NCBI GenBank assembly: GCA_025352125.1
Contig: JANXTZ010000011.1
Coordinates: 1 to 64,000 of the forward strand
Origin: Deinococcales bacterium
GTDB lineage: Bacteria; Deinococcota; Deinococci; Deinococcales; JAAFIG01
DNA: 64,000 bases
Reading direction: 5' to 3'
Part shown: positions 1-9,844 of the stretch, piece by piece
Position numbering within the stretch: the stretch's first letter is position 1
How the letters are laid out: the number at the start of each line of letters is the position of its first letter
The notes under the pieces: generated by a model
The model's input: only the letters and a program-made list of their open reading frames with translations
Told to the model about the DNA's origin: nothing
The model's database searches: none
Position numbers and translations under genes: made by a program

Positions 1-1
1 G

Positions 2-124
2 GCGGTACGGCATTTAGCTTTGAGTCTGCTGAAACGAGATAAATCGGTGAAAGGCGGTGTGGCAACGAAGCGGTTCAGAGCGGCTTTGGATGATGCTTAT
101 GTTTTGAGGTTGCTCAAATCATGA
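2..124 (+). pseudogene. C-terminal fragment of an ISAs1/DDE-type transposase, truncated by the window edge
   Basis: Frame 2 reads AVRHLALSLLKRDKSVKGGVATKRFRAALDDAYVLRLLKS*, which resembles ISAs1 transposase C-termini (RxxALNLLKxDxSxKxSxxxKRxxAxxDDxYLxxLL). Not in the ORF track because it is under 60 aa. Confidence 0.65.
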
Positions 125-217
125 CTTTGCGGTTGCCCTGCACTTGAAGCCTTGATGCTCGAGCAGGTTGAAGCAATTTAAGGTTGAAATATTTGGAGGT
201 TGAGGCGTGCCTCAGCC

Positions 218-832
218 CTACTTGGTGTTTTCTTCAATGTACTTGCGCAGACCCTCGAGCGTCTCTTTGAGGGCTTTTTCGTGGTTGCGTTTCACATACG
301 CCGTCAAGGGCTTAAATCGTGGCACGACAGTGCGGGTTAACGTGATTTCAGTCGCACCCTTAAAGGTTGCAAAGGCGAACGATTCCGCCATTCCGCCCAG
401 CACCCCCAAGCCGCCCCTGACCGCCTCGAGCGCAAAACCTTGAGGTTGGCGCAACATGGCGTAACGAAATTGGAACACGCCGCCCATGCGCATCGGCATC
501 ATGAACTCGAACATCGCGCCCTCAAAAGGTTTGGTTGGCACCGGAATGCCTTTGGCGGCGGCGATAAACTTTGAACGCAGGGCGTGTTTGTCCCACAGAC
601 TGCGTTTGCTCATATCGACAATCGCAAAATACGCCCGTTCTGGACGGGTACGTACCACGATCTTTTCGGTAAAGGTGATTGTTTCGGGCGCGGGACGCAC
701 CTTCTTTTTCTTTTTGCTCGGGTCTTCAACCAGGGGGGGCGCGGGTGGCGCGAGTTGTTCACGCAACTTCTTGGGAAGTTTACGGGTTTGCAATTGCTGA
801 AACGGTGGCTTGTTGCGGCTGGGTCTGGTCAT
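218..832 (-). CDS. SRPBCC-like (polyketide cyclase/START fold) hypothetical protein
   Basis: 204-aa ORF; EKIVVRTRPERAYFAIVDMSKRSLWDKHALRSKF... pattern. Confidence 0.55.
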   Translation of the reverse strand: MTRPSRNKPPFQQLQTRKLPKKLREQLAPPAPPLVEDPSKKKKKVRPAPETITFTEKIVVRTRPERAYFAIVDMSKRSLWDKHALRSKFIAAAKGIPVPTKPFEGAMFEFMMPMRMGGVFQFRYAMLRQPQGFALEAVRGGLGVLGGMAESFAFATFKGATEITLTRTVVPRFKPLTAYVKRNHEKALKETLEGLRKYIEENTK

Positions 833-887
833 GCTGAAAGAAGTTTACTCTGGAAAACCATTTTGGAATAGGTGGTCAACCCCAAGG

Positions 888-1292
888 TCAAGTTTGGTGC
901 TCCACCAATTCCATCAAAACCCCCTGCCCCCAACTCGGTTTTAAGAACACCACCCGCGTTCCAGCCCGTCCAGCTCGAGGAACATTGGAGACAAACTGTG
1001 CGCCAGTTTCTTCTAACCTGGCAATTTCAGCCTCGAGACTTTGCACCCCAAACGCGATATGGTGCATTCCCTGACCGCGTTTCGCCAGGAAAATCGCAAT
1101 TGGACTCTCGCTTGACGTCGGGCAAAGCAACTCGAGCAGGCTGTCTGCGGCTTGAAACGTCCTGACCGTGACCTGCTGGCTTTCAATGAATTCATCAAGT
1201 CCGACAACCGCAAATCCCAAGCTTTGGTAAGGCAAACTCGCAAGCTCGAGGTCTTTGACGGCGATGCCAATATGGTCAATCGGAAAATTCAT
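888..1292 (-). CDS. VOC-family protein, methylmalonyl-CoA epimerase-like
   Basis: MNFPIDHIGIAVKDLELASLPYQSLGF...GMHHIAFGVQSLEAEIARL; internal ATG preferred over the ORF-track start. Confidence 0.8.
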   Translation of the reverse strand: MNFPIDHIGIAVKDLELASLPYQSLGFAVVGLDEFIESQQVTVRTFQAADSLLELLCPTSSESPIAIFLAKRGQGMHHIAFGVQSLEAEIARLEETGAQFVSNVPRAGRAGTRVVFLKPSWGQGVLMELVEHQT

Positions 1293-1361
1293 GGGTTCAG
1301 TATGCAACACATTCACGTGTCACAGTTCTAACGAACCTTTTCATCAATTCGCGCTTAAAAT

Positions 1362-2066
1362 ATGGTCATGAACAAGAACCTGCCCATTGTCATTCCTGCC
1401 CTGATTGCCATAATCGTCGGAATGGTGGTATCTGGGGTCTTTAAAACTTCAAAACCTGACGCAACCTCGAGCCTAACCGTGACACCTCGGGTGTTTGAAG
1501 GCAGCGCTTTGTTTCCACTTCAAGCCCAAACGGTGCGCCTTGCCGCCATCGCCGGTGGTGTGGTCGTTGCCGAAAGCGCTGTAACGAATAACAAATACAA
1601 ACTCGAGCTGCCCGCCAAAATCCCCGCTACCGTTGCCTTCACGTTGCTTGATAACATCAGTTTGTTGCACGGCGAGGGGCATCTCAAAGCGGCGGACGGG
1701 GTGAAAGCCAGCGATGTCAAACTGGTGTTTTACCAAGACCTCAACAAGAACGCGACTTACGACACTGGCGAACCTCAACTCGAGGGAACACTGTTTCAAG
1801 CTGGGGCGAACCTCGAGTTGCAAGGATTTTTTCAGTACAAACTGATTCTTTTGAACGGCGCTGCAAGTTTGCAAGAATCGCAAGACACCGCCACCGGTAC
1901 AAAGGGTTATTACAAGTACAACCTCGAGCTTGTGCCTGGATGGGCTTTGATTCAAAGCGAACTCACGGGCAGTTTTGAAGTGACCCAAGCCAAGGGTTCA
2001 AAATGGGATGTGGTCATGCCACTTTTGAAGGGTGGGAAAGGCAGCCCGCCAACGTTCACGCCATAA
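1362..2066 (+). CDS. Membrane-anchored/secreted hypothetical protein
   Basis: N-terminal hydrophobic segment LPIVIPALIAIIVGMVVSGVF; ends just before attL. Confidence 0.6.
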   Translation: MVMNKNLPIVIPALIAIIVGMVVSGVFKTSKPDATSSLTVTPRVFEGSALFPLQAQTVRLAAIAGGVVVAESAVTNNKYKLELPAKIPATVAFTLLDNISLLHGEGHLKAADGVKASDVKLVFYQDLNKNATYDTGEPQLEGTLFQAGANLELQGFFQYKLILLNGAASLQESQDTATGTKGYYKYNLELVPGWALIQSELTGSFEVTQAKGSKWDVVMPLLKGGKGSPPTFTP

Positions 2067-2106
2067 GGAAAACCATCCTCGAGTTTCTAAAACCCGAAGG
2101 TGGTTA

Positions 2107-2153
2107 TTTGGTGGGTCCGTCGGGACTTGAACCCGAAACCAACGGTTTATGAG
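2107..2153. repeat. attL: 47-bp direct repeat, displaced 3' half of tRNA-Met(CAT)
   Basis: tttggtgggtccgtcgggacttgaacccgaaaccaacggtttatgag, identical to 18342-18388. Confidence 0.95.
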
Positions 2154-2269
2154 TCAAAGATTCTCAGACTTTACAGAGACTGATGAAGTCTAAAGGAGTC
2201 GTTGTACGCGCATTCTCGAGAATCGCACAGACTTTTATGGACTCTCAGGAACTGGCGAAAACGGGTGCG

Positions 2270-2291
2270 GTTGCACACGCGTTGCACACGG
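2270..2291 (+). repeat. Candidate integrase arm sites, 2x GTTGCACACG (left end of island 1)
   Basis: gttgcacacg c gttgcacacgg; same motif pair at 18253-18275. Confidence 0.55.
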
Positions 2292-2345
2292 TTTTCAACT
2301 CGAGCCATGATGCCAGAACATATTTTGCGCTCACCTCAAGTTGCT

Positions 2346-3365
2346 CTATGAAGTTGCCACTCGAGTTTTCTGTGAGCGTACTTTCAGGTGGTTGCGTTCT
2401 CGACTGTTTTGAACCCGACAGCTTTCGCTACACCATTTTGCTGGTTGCCCTCGACTTTTTCCGTGTGTAAACCATTCACCGCAACGTTGACAAGTTTTGA
2501 ATAACGATGTTCCAGTGATGGCTTCGTGAAATTGAAGCCACATGAAGGTTAAAAGGCTATCCGCATAGAGTATCCCTTGTTGTCGCTGCGTTGCTGCATC
2601 CCAGGTCAAACCAAGATGTACGTGATTAACTGTTTTCTCGTTTGTTGTACTGGTCTGACTGGTTTGGCTGGTTTGTGTCAATTGATGGTAGTGTTCCTGA
2701 AACAAATACACGTCAGCAGCTTTGACATAATCAAAACGCTCAAATCGAATAGCACGAAAATAGCTGCCAATAAAATGCGCCGTTTCATCTTCAACGGCAA
2801 TGTCTGCCATGTGGTGTGTGGGTGGCGGGTCTTGGACATGAAATTCTTCCAAGGGATGAGAATGAAACAACACCCATTCTCTTCCCTCAAGCGGACGACC
2901 CCGCAAATCTAGAGCAAAAGTATTGGCTTCCCACGATATATACCGCGTTAAAACATCAATATCGGGTGCGTCACGGTCTTTGATGGCTCGCCAAATCTCA
3001 ACGGCATACCGCATGACATGGATTTCTTTTTGCCAACGCTCGAGTGATTCTCCCGTCAGCAAGGGAATCCTGCTAGGTTCGCGGTATTCCAGAACCTCCT
3101 CACGTCCTAGCAGTCCGTATTGTTCGGCGAATTTGAGTATTGCATCTTGTGTTGGTGCAAGTTTTGCAAACCTTAAAAACAAAACATCTGGCGGTATAAG
3201 TTGGGGCTGTAGCGCGAGATCGGCTAGCTTTTCGTAGGCACTTTTCGTGTTGGACACTCTCTTTTTGATGATGTAATCGGATATCGGACCACCTTTGGTT
3301 TTCTGATGGGAGCGCCATTCAAGACTTTCAGGCTTTGTGTAAGTAAAGTGAACAACATTTTTCAT
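2346..3365 (-). CDS. Hypothetical protein with C-terminal CGNR-like zinc finger
   Basis: TCQRCGEWFTHGKSRGQPAKWCSESCRVQNSRER near the C-terminus. Confidence 0.6.
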   Translation of the reverse strand: MKNVVHFTYTKPESLEWRSHQKTKGGPISDYIIKKRVSNTKSAYEKLADLALQPQLIPPDVLFLRFAKLAPTQDAILKFAEQYGLLGREEVLEYREPSRIPLLTGESLERWQKEIHVMRYAVEIWRAIKDRDAPDIDVLTRYISWEANTFALDLRGRPLEGREWVLFHSHPLEEFHVQDPPPTHHMADIAVEDETAHFIGSYFRAIRFERFDYVKAADVYLFQEHYHQLTQTSQTSQTSTTNEKTVNHVHLGLTWDAATQRQQGILYADSLLTFMWLQFHEAITGTSLFKTCQRCGEWFTHGKSRGQPAKWCSESCRVQNSRERNHLKVRSQKTRVATS

Positions 3366-3477
3366 GTAACGATAAATTACGGTTTAATTGCTTCTGTTTC
3401 AAGCAGGGGTACGACTATTGTGACCGTGTTGAGTCGGACGCAGACTGATTCGAGCGACGATCACAAAGGAGAACCCT

Positions 3478-3651
3478 ATGGACAGGCTGACAGTTGATAC
3501 CAAGGAGATCATGCTCTTGACGCAATGGGGACGCGATTATGTCCGTCTTCTTGTCAGGAATGGAACGCTCCCAAATGTAGGCACGCAGAAACGAATTCTT
3601 GTACCACGAAAAGCACTTCAGGAATTTCTCGAACGACCACGAAGCCAGTAA
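3478..3651 (+). CDS. Small HTH/excisionase-like DNA-binding protein (57 aa)
   Basis: ATG after AAGGAG; MDRLTVDTKEIMLLTQWGRDYVRLLVRNGTLPNVGTQKRILVPRKALQEFLERPRSQ* resembles an HTH_17/Xis fold. Below the ORF-track size cutoff. Confidence 0.6.
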   Translation: MDRLTVDTKEIMLLTQWGRDYVRLLVRNGTLPNVGTQKRILVPRKALQEFLERPRSQ

Positions 3652-3752
3652 GCGCTACGGTCTAGCCATTTCAATCAAATCGAAAGTCGGAACACACGGT
3701 TACAAGGAGCGTGTTCCGACTGCGCTCCCTTATTGCTTGATGAAAGTGTTGC

Positions 3753-4688
3753 GTGTCTCGAGTCAAGTCACTGTGTACAACTTGTGGGACGCTCTTGATG
3801 CGCCTCGAGCATGTCAACGCAACGTATTGCGCAAATTGTCAAGCGACTTTACGAGATGGCTTGGTTGTGCCGCTCGAGAAGGTCTCGAAGGTACTTGCAG
3901 CCCTAAAATACAACACACACATAGATGCCAAACCAACACGTGTGAAACCGCTTGAACAAAAACAATGTGCGTGTCACGGTGAAGACTGTCAGGGGGCGTT
4001 GCAAGTTGCGCATCTCTTTTCGGTTGCGAGCCACGCGCATCACCCTTTTGTGCATCACGCGCACAACCGTGTGTCATTGTGTCGCAAACACCATCGGCGG
4101 ATACATCGTTTGGTCGATGGTTATGATTTTGTCACTCAGGCAAGACGCGAGAAAACATCACCCGGCAATGTCAGTGTGTTGTCGCTGGCATTCTTAAATT
4201 GGGTCATGACGCATATCGAACCTCGTAAACGGCTAGTCGCTTTGCGGGTTGGCATGATGCTCGAGGGTCGCACCTGTCAAAGACTGTGGATACCCAACGC
4301 TGTGCTCGAGGTGAGCCTGTACTGTCGTTGGCTTCGAGGCTGTGGTCTCGAGCGTATACAGGACTTCAAGGGCATTGTGTTTCAGTACAATGAATTGGGT
4401 TATGAACGTCCTGGGAAAAACGGTGAACCAGGCTCGAGTAGAACGTACAGCATTTATCCTGAAGTCATGCAGGCGTTAAGAAAAGGCGCGTTCCTCGAGC
4501 CAACTGAAACAGACCTTCGCGCATTGCTGGCATGGTCGCTCGAGTGCAGGGGTAAGTCACGCAAAGAGATCGCGGAACTGATTAGAACAAGCAACAACAC
4601 AAAACCCAATCGAACAACCATCAGCAAATGGGTTTCTCGAGCAAAGCACTTGATTCAACACGCTCGAGATGCTTCTGAAGTGGTGTAA
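3753..4688 (+). CDS. Zinc-ribbon/HNH-like hypothetical protein with C-terminal HTH-like region
   Basis: CxxC pairs (CTTCG, CANC), H-N-x-VSLCRKHHRRIH segment, late RKEIAELIRTSNN...TISKWVSRA. Confidence 0.5.
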   Translation: MSRVKSLCTTCGTLLMRLEHVNATYCANCQATLRDGLVVPLEKVSKVLAALKYNTHIDAKPTRVKPLEQKQCACHGEDCQGALQVAHLFSVASHAHHPFVHHAHNRVSLCRKHHRRIHRLVDGYDFVTQARREKTSPGNVSVLSLAFLNWVMTHIEPRKRLVALRVGMMLEGRTCQRLWIPNAVLEVSLYCRWLRGCGLERIQDFKGIVFQYNELGYERPGKNGEPGSSRTYSIYPEVMQALRKGAFLEPTETDLRALLAWSLECRGKSRKEIAELIRTSNNTKPNRTTISKWVSRAKHLIQHARDASEVV

Positions 4689-5253
4689 CTCGAGAAGAAT
4701 GACCATCAAGTGTTATGACTTGCCGCCACCCTTGGTATGAGGTGAGGGTTGGATCAAGATGATTTGTTATTGTTGGGACGAGGATTTTGAGCAAGTCAGT
4801 TGAGCTTATCTGTGTTTAGGATATAAGCAGAGTCGTGATCCACGATCTACGATAAACCATCAATTCATTGTCACAGAAGCGAAAAAAACTTAACTCGAGA
4901 GTCATTGCCAAGAGCGAAGCTGGCTGAACCAGTTCTTTTTGAAATGAGCCACCCCTCAACCGTCTTCAACCAACATCTGCTTAAGCTCGAGCCATATTTG
5001 GGTTATGAAAAGGTGGTTCAAATTGGAATTCAACCGTCAAAAATCTCCAAATTCTGAAACCTATGAGCCATCCGCTGTCGAGGAAATTAACCATGAGCCA
5101 AAACAACCAAGATTTGTTCAATAGCCTTTGCTTTGCGTAAGCCGTTTTCAGTTGGGTGCCTCCGATGATAACTTCTTTTTGCCCTGGGGGTTCCATAGGG
5201 GTTATCGTTCGGTTGTCCTGGCTTCCATGGGGGGGTCAAGGTTTGTTATTAAA

Positions 5254-5283
5254 GGGCTTGAATGGGCTTGAATGGGCTTGAAT
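5254..5283 (+). repeat. 10-bp tandem repeat x3 (gggcttgaat)
   Basis: Three consecutive identical 10-mers upstream of hsdM. Confidence 0.85.
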
Positions 5284-5423
5284 TGGGCTGAAAGGGGTGT
5301 TGAAGTGGGCTTCACGAGAGTGGGCAAACCTCATCAAGCCTCAGAGTGCGTACTGCTCGAGGTTTCAAACCCTTTCTTGGCGTACACAGATTGCCTTTTA
5401 TGAGTTAATCTGGATTCAATCAA

Positions 5424-7529
5424 ATGAACACTCAAACCCACACCGAAATCGCTGGATTTATTTGGAGCATCTGCAACCTGCTGCGCGGACCGTACAAACG
5501 CAACGAGTACCGCAAAGTCATCTTGCCCCTAACGGTACTGCGCCGCTTCGATTGCCTGCTGACCCCCACAAAAGCCGCCACGCTCGAGGCACACGCCGCC
5601 ATCAAGGGTAAACCCGAAACGGTGCTTCGCAGCGTCCTCGAGAAAACCACGGGCTACCCGTTTTACAACCTTTCCAAGCTCGAGTTTGCGAATGTCCAAA
5701 AAGACCACAACACGCTGCTTGACGACCCGAACCAACTTGCGCCGAACCTGAACGCTTACATTAACGCGTTCTCGCCAAACGTGCGGAACATCATGGAAAA
5801 ATTTGCGTTCGATCAGCATGTCAGCCGCATGGCAGAGAAAAACTTGTTGTACGAGGTCATCAAAGCGTTTTCCAAGATTGACCTTTCACCCGCTCGAGTG
5901 GACAACACCCAAATGGGTTACGTCTTCGAGGAACTGATTCGGATTGGCGCAGAGCAAAGCAACGAAGAGGCGGGAGAGCACTTCACACCCCGCGAAGTCA
6001 TCAAACTGATGGTCAACTTGCTGCTGTCCCCCGAGCAAGACCTTGGGCGTAGTCACGTGGTCAAAACCATTTACGACCCCGCTTGCGGTACGGGCGGGAT
6101 GCTCAGTGTCGCGGAACAATACATCAAACTACTCAACCGAGATGCCGACCCGCATTTGTTTGGGCAGGACTGGAACGACGAAGCCTGGGCGGTCTGCAAG
6201 TCCGACATGCTGATTAAAGGCGAAGACGCGGACAACATCAAACTTGGGGACAGCTTTCTCGAGGATGGCTTTCAGTACAACCCAGACGGTACAAAAATCA
6301 CCTTCGATTACATGCTTGCCAACCCGCCGTTTGGCGTGGAATGGAAACAACAACAACGCGAACTCGAGAAAGAGCAATTGTTGGGATACGCAGGACGGTT
6401 CGGGGCAGGATTGCCAAGGATCAACGACGGGTCGTTGCTGTTCTTGCAACACATGATTTCCAAAATGCGTTCGCCAGACCGTGGCGGCAGTCGGATTGGG
6501 ATTGTCTTCAACGGCTCGCCCTTGTTCACGGGCGATGCTGGAAGCGGCGAGAGCGAGATTCGCAAATGGATTATCGAAAATGATTGGCTGGAAGCAGTCG
6601 TGGCGCTGCCCGACCAACTGTTTTACAACACGGGCATCAGCACCTACATTTGGGTTTTAAGCAACCGCAAACCCGAGTCCCGCAAGGGCAAAGTGCAACT
6701 GATTGACGCTCGAGGGTTTTACATCAAAATGAAAAAAAGTCTGGGCAACAAACGCCATAAGATCGGTGATGTTGCCGAGGGCGAACCCGACCAGATTGGC
6801 GACATTGCCGCGATTTACGGCGCGTTTTTGGACGGTGAATCTCGAGTGATAAACGACAAGGTGCAGGTGGTCAGCAAGATTTTTAGAAACGAAGATTTTG
6901 GGTATTTCAAGATCACCGTCGAACGCCCGTTGCGGCTCAACTTTAGCGCGAGTCTCGAGCGGTTAAACCGCATTGTGGACGAAACAGCGTTTAGAAACCT
7001 GGCAACCAGTCAGAAGAAACAAGACCAAGCAAGATTGCTGGACGTGGAAGCAGGCAAAACTCGACAAGAAGAACTTTACGCTCTGCTGACCGAGTTTCAT
7101 GCCGGTCATGGCGATAAGGTTTTTACCAACCGCGAAGTGTTTTTGGCACAATTAAAGATCGTGCAGAAAAGCACAGGCATCAATTTGAGCGCCCCAGAGT
7201 TAAAAGCTGTCATGAACGCCCTGAGCGAACGTGACCCGAGCGCCGACATTTGCAAAGACAAGAACGGCAATGAAGAATCCGACACCGATTTACGCGACAC
7301 CGAAAGCGTGCCACTCACCGAGCACATAGGAACGTATTTTGCCAACCAAGTTTTGCCGCACGTGCCAGATGCCTGGATTGACCACACCAAAACCAAAATC
7401 GGTTTTGAGATTCCGTTAAACCGTCACTTTTACCGTTACGAACCACCTCGAGACCTTGCCGAGATTGAAGCCGACATCAAGAACCTCGAGCGTGAGATTG
7501 TGGCGTTGTTGGGTGTGGTGACCGCATGA
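5424..7529 (+). CDS. hsdM: Type I restriction-modification N6-adenine methyltransferase subunit M
   Basis: YDPACGTGGMLSVAEQYI, NPPFGVEW; N-terminal HsdM-type IWSICNLLRGPYKRNEYRKVILPLTVLRR. Confidence 0.96.
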   Translation: MNTQTHTEIAGFIWSICNLLRGPYKRNEYRKVILPLTVLRRFDCLLTPTKAATLEAHAAIKGKPETVLRSVLEKTTGYPFYNLSKLEFANVQKDHNTLLDDPNQLAPNLNAYINAFSPNVRNIMEKFAFDQHVSRMAEKNLLYEVIKAFSKIDLSPARVDNTQMGYVFEELIRIGAEQSNEEAGEHFTPREVIKLMVNLLLSPEQDLGRSHVVKTIYDPACGTGGMLSVAEQYIKLLNRDADPHLFGQDWNDEAWAVCKSDMLIKGEDADNIKLGDSFLEDGFQYNPDGTKITFDYMLANPPFGVEWKQQQRELEKEQLLGYAGRFGAGLPRINDGSLLFLQHMISKMRSPDRGGSRIGIVFNGSPLFTGDAGSGESEIRKWIIENDWLEAVVALPDQLFYNTGISTYIWVLSNRKPESRKGKVQLIDARGFYIKMKKSLGNKRHKIGDVAEGEPDQIGDIAAIYGAFLDGESRVINDKVQVVSKIFRNEDFGYFKITVERPLRLNFSASLERLNRIVDETAFRNLATSQKKQDQARLLDVEAGKTRQEELYALLTEFHAGHGDKVFTNREVFLAQLKIVQKSTGINLSAPELKAVMNALSERDPSADICKDKNGNEESDTDLRDTESVPLTEHIGTYFANQVLPHVPDAWIDHTKTKIGFEIPLNRHFYRYEPPRDLAEIEADIKNLEREIVALLGVVTA

Positions 7530-8455
7530 GCGACATCAAATTGTTTCGTTTGACCCAAGGGAAAGCGAACGAGATTCATGGCATCACGTCCGACCTCGAG
7601 AAACCCTTGCAAACACTGATCGAATCGAACCTCGAGCCACTCTTGGGCGTGCGTTTTCTGGCAACCGAGTACAGCACTGGTAAAACCCACGCTGGACGAA
7701 TAGATACGCTTGGACTGGACGAAAACAACTGCCCTGTGATTATTGAGTACAAACGCTCGAGCGGCGAGAACGTCATCAACCAAGGTTTGTTTTACTTGGA
7801 TTGGTTGATGGATCACCAAGCAGAGTTTAAGTTACTGGTGCTCGAAAAATTTGGCAAACCGAGTGCCGACGCCATTGATTGGAACGCCCCGCGTCTGGTG
7901 TGCATTGCCGCAGATTTTACGAAGTACGATGGTCACGCAGTGCAACAAATAAACCGCAATATCGAATTGCTACGGTATCGCAAGTTCGATTCGGATTTGT
8001 TGTTGTTCGAGTTGGTGAATGCCGTAACCGCGCAAGTGAGCGCAAAAGATAACCCTGGCAAGCAAAAATCACCTGTTGTCAACACTTACAAAGATAAGAC
8101 GGTGACTGAATCGCTCGAGGAAATGACATCACCCATTCGTGAACTGTTTGAGTCACTTGAAGGGTACATTCTTTCTTTGGGTGACGACTTGCAGCGCAAA
8201 GACTTGGCATTGTACATCGCGTACAAACGCATCAAGAACGTTGTGACCGTACAGATCAAGAAAAGCAGTTTGCTAATCCATTTGCGTTTGAACCCCGAGA
8301 ATTTTGAAATGATTGAAGGTTTTACCCGTGACGTGCGGAAAATAGGACATTGGGGAACGGGCGATCTCGAGGTAAACCTAAGCAATTTAAGTGATCTCGA
8401 GCGGGCAAAGCCCTTGATTTTGCAAGCGTATGAGGGTGGTTTTGGTGCGGCTTAA
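7526..8455 (+). CDS. DUF91/NucS-like nuclease-fold plus DUF5655 protein in the R-M operon
   Basis: GRIDTLGLDENNCPVIIEYKRSSGENVINQGLFYLDWL (D-ExK-like) and a C-terminal DUF5655-like region; ATGA overlap with hsdM. Confidence 0.75.
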   Translation: MSDIKLFRLTQGKANEIHGITSDLEKPLQTLIESNLEPLLGVRFLATEYSTGKTHAGRIDTLGLDENNCPVIIEYKRSSGENVINQGLFYLDWLMDHQAEFKLLVLEKFGKPSADAIDWNAPRLVCIAADFTKYDGHAVQQINRNIELLRYRKFDSDLLLFELVNAVTAQVSAKDNPGKQKSPVVNTYKDKTVTESLEEMTSPIRELFESLEGYILSLGDDLQRKDLALYIAYKRIKNVVTVQIKKSSLLIHLRLNPENFEMIEGFTRDVRKIGHWGTGDLEVNLSNLSDLERAKPLILQAYEGGFGAA

Positions 8456-9818
8456 ACCTTACGAAAAGTACAAACCAAGTGGTGTGGAATGGTTGGGGGA
8501 TGTGCCAGAACATTGGGAAGTGAAACGAGGACGCTTTGCGATGCAGGTAAATCCTCGAGCAACTTATCTCAAACAACTTAGTGTTGATGACGAAGTCTCG
8601 TTTGTTGCAATGGAATCTGTGGGCGAGTTTGGTGGACTTAAACTTGATGTGACTCGAGTCATTGCGGATATTGGAAGTGGTTATACGGAGTTCCAAGAGG
8701 GCGATGTCGTCTTAGCAAAAATCACTCCATGTTTTGAAAATGTTAAGGGCGCAATCGCTCTGAACCTTGTCAATCGCATTGCCTTTGGCACTACTGAACT
8801 TCATGTTTTGCGTGCGTTGCCGAGTCTGGAGCGACGCTTTTTGTTTTACGTCAGCATCTCGTCTATGTTTAGATCAGCGGGTGAAGGGGAGATGTATGGT
8901 TCAGGTGGTCAAAAACGTGTACCATCCGAGTTTTGCGAAAATTTCCCGACGCCGTTACCGCCCCTTTTCGAGCAACGTGCCATCGCCAATTTCTTAGATT
9001 CTAAAACCGCAATCTTGGACAAACTCACCGCTAAAAAACGTGATCTTCTCAAGCGATTGCGGGAACAACGCACCGCGTTGATTTCCAGAACGGTCACAAA
9101 AGGTTTGCCAGAAGAGGAGGCTCGAGCGGCGGGTGTGGGGGTTATCTCGAGGTTTAAGGACAGTGGCGTGGACTGGTTGGGGGACGTGCCAGAACACTGG
9201 GAAGTGAAACCATTATTTCGAATCTGTTCCCTTATCCAAACAGGTCCTTTCGGCAGTCAGATACACGCTTCAGATTATGTGGATTTTGGGACACCAATTA
9301 TCAATCCTGCACATATTATTCAAGGGAAAATTGTTGCGGATGATGAATCTACCATCACGCCTGAAATGGCTGATCGGCTGTCACGCCATAGAATGCGTGT
9401 TGGCGACATCATTTTTGGAAGACGTGGAGAGATTGGGCGCTGCGCCGTTGTGACCGAAAATGAAGCGGGTTGGCTTTGCGGGACAGGTTCGCTTGTTCTG
9501 CGTCTCGAATCTGCACTTTCAGAATACATTTCTATTCTTTGTCGGAATTCTGGATTCTCGCAAGAACTCGAGCAACATGCTGTTGGTACGACGATGAAAA
9601 ACATCAATCCAACTATTTTAGGAAGAATGATTATTTCGGTTCCGCCCCTTCTCGAGCAACGGGCTATCGCAAATTACCTAGACCGCGAAACGGGGCGCAT
9701 AGACCATTTGATAACGCGGGTGGAAGCGGCGTTGGGGCAGTTGACGGAATACAGGGCGGCACTGATTACGGCGGCAGTGAAGGGACGAATTGACGTGCGG
9801 GAAGCTGGAAGTGTTTAA
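8430..9818 (+). CDS. hsdS: Type I restriction-modification specificity subunit S
   Basis: Two half-repeats GVEWLGDVPEHWEVK / GVDWLGDVPEHWEVK, and FEQRAIANFLD / LEQRAIANYLD. Confidence 0.96.
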   Translation: MRVVLVRLKPYEKYKPSGVEWLGDVPEHWEVKRGRFAMQVNPRATYLKQLSVDDEVSFVAMESVGEFGGLKLDVTRVIADIGSGYTEFQEGDVVLAKITPCFENVKGAIALNLVNRIAFGTTELHVLRALPSLERRFLFYVSISSMFRSAGEGEMYGSGGQKRVPSEFCENFPTPLPPLFEQRAIANFLDSKTAILDKLTAKKRDLLKRLREQRTALISRTVTKGLPEEEARAAGVGVISRFKDSGVDWLGDVPEHWEVKPLFRICSLIQTGPFGSQIHASDYVDFGTPIINPAHIIQGKIVADDESTITPEMADRLSRHRMRVGDIIFGRRGEIGRCAVVTENEAGWLCGTGSLVLRLESALSEYISILCRNSGFSQELEQHAVGTTMKNINPTILGRMIISVPPLLEQRAIANYLDRETGRIDHLITRVEAALGQLTEYRAALITAAVKGRIDVREAGSV

Positions 9819-9844
9819 ATTTTTTGGCAGTGCTAAAATAAACC

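Noticed and set aside
2183-2470. 95-aa ORF at the left end of island 1
   Set aside because: Overlaps the candidate arm sites and the 3' end of the opposite-strand CGNR-like gene, with no protein-like pattern.
5254-5283. CRISPR-like repeats
   Set aside because: Three directly abutting 10-mers with no spacers and no cas genes; a simple tandem repeat.
5424-9818. HsdM/HsdS as the methyltransferase responsible for CTCGAG maintenance
   Set aside because: Type I enzymes recognise bipartite, gapped asymmetric sites, and this system is on a mobile island while CTCGAG is dense throughout the backbone.
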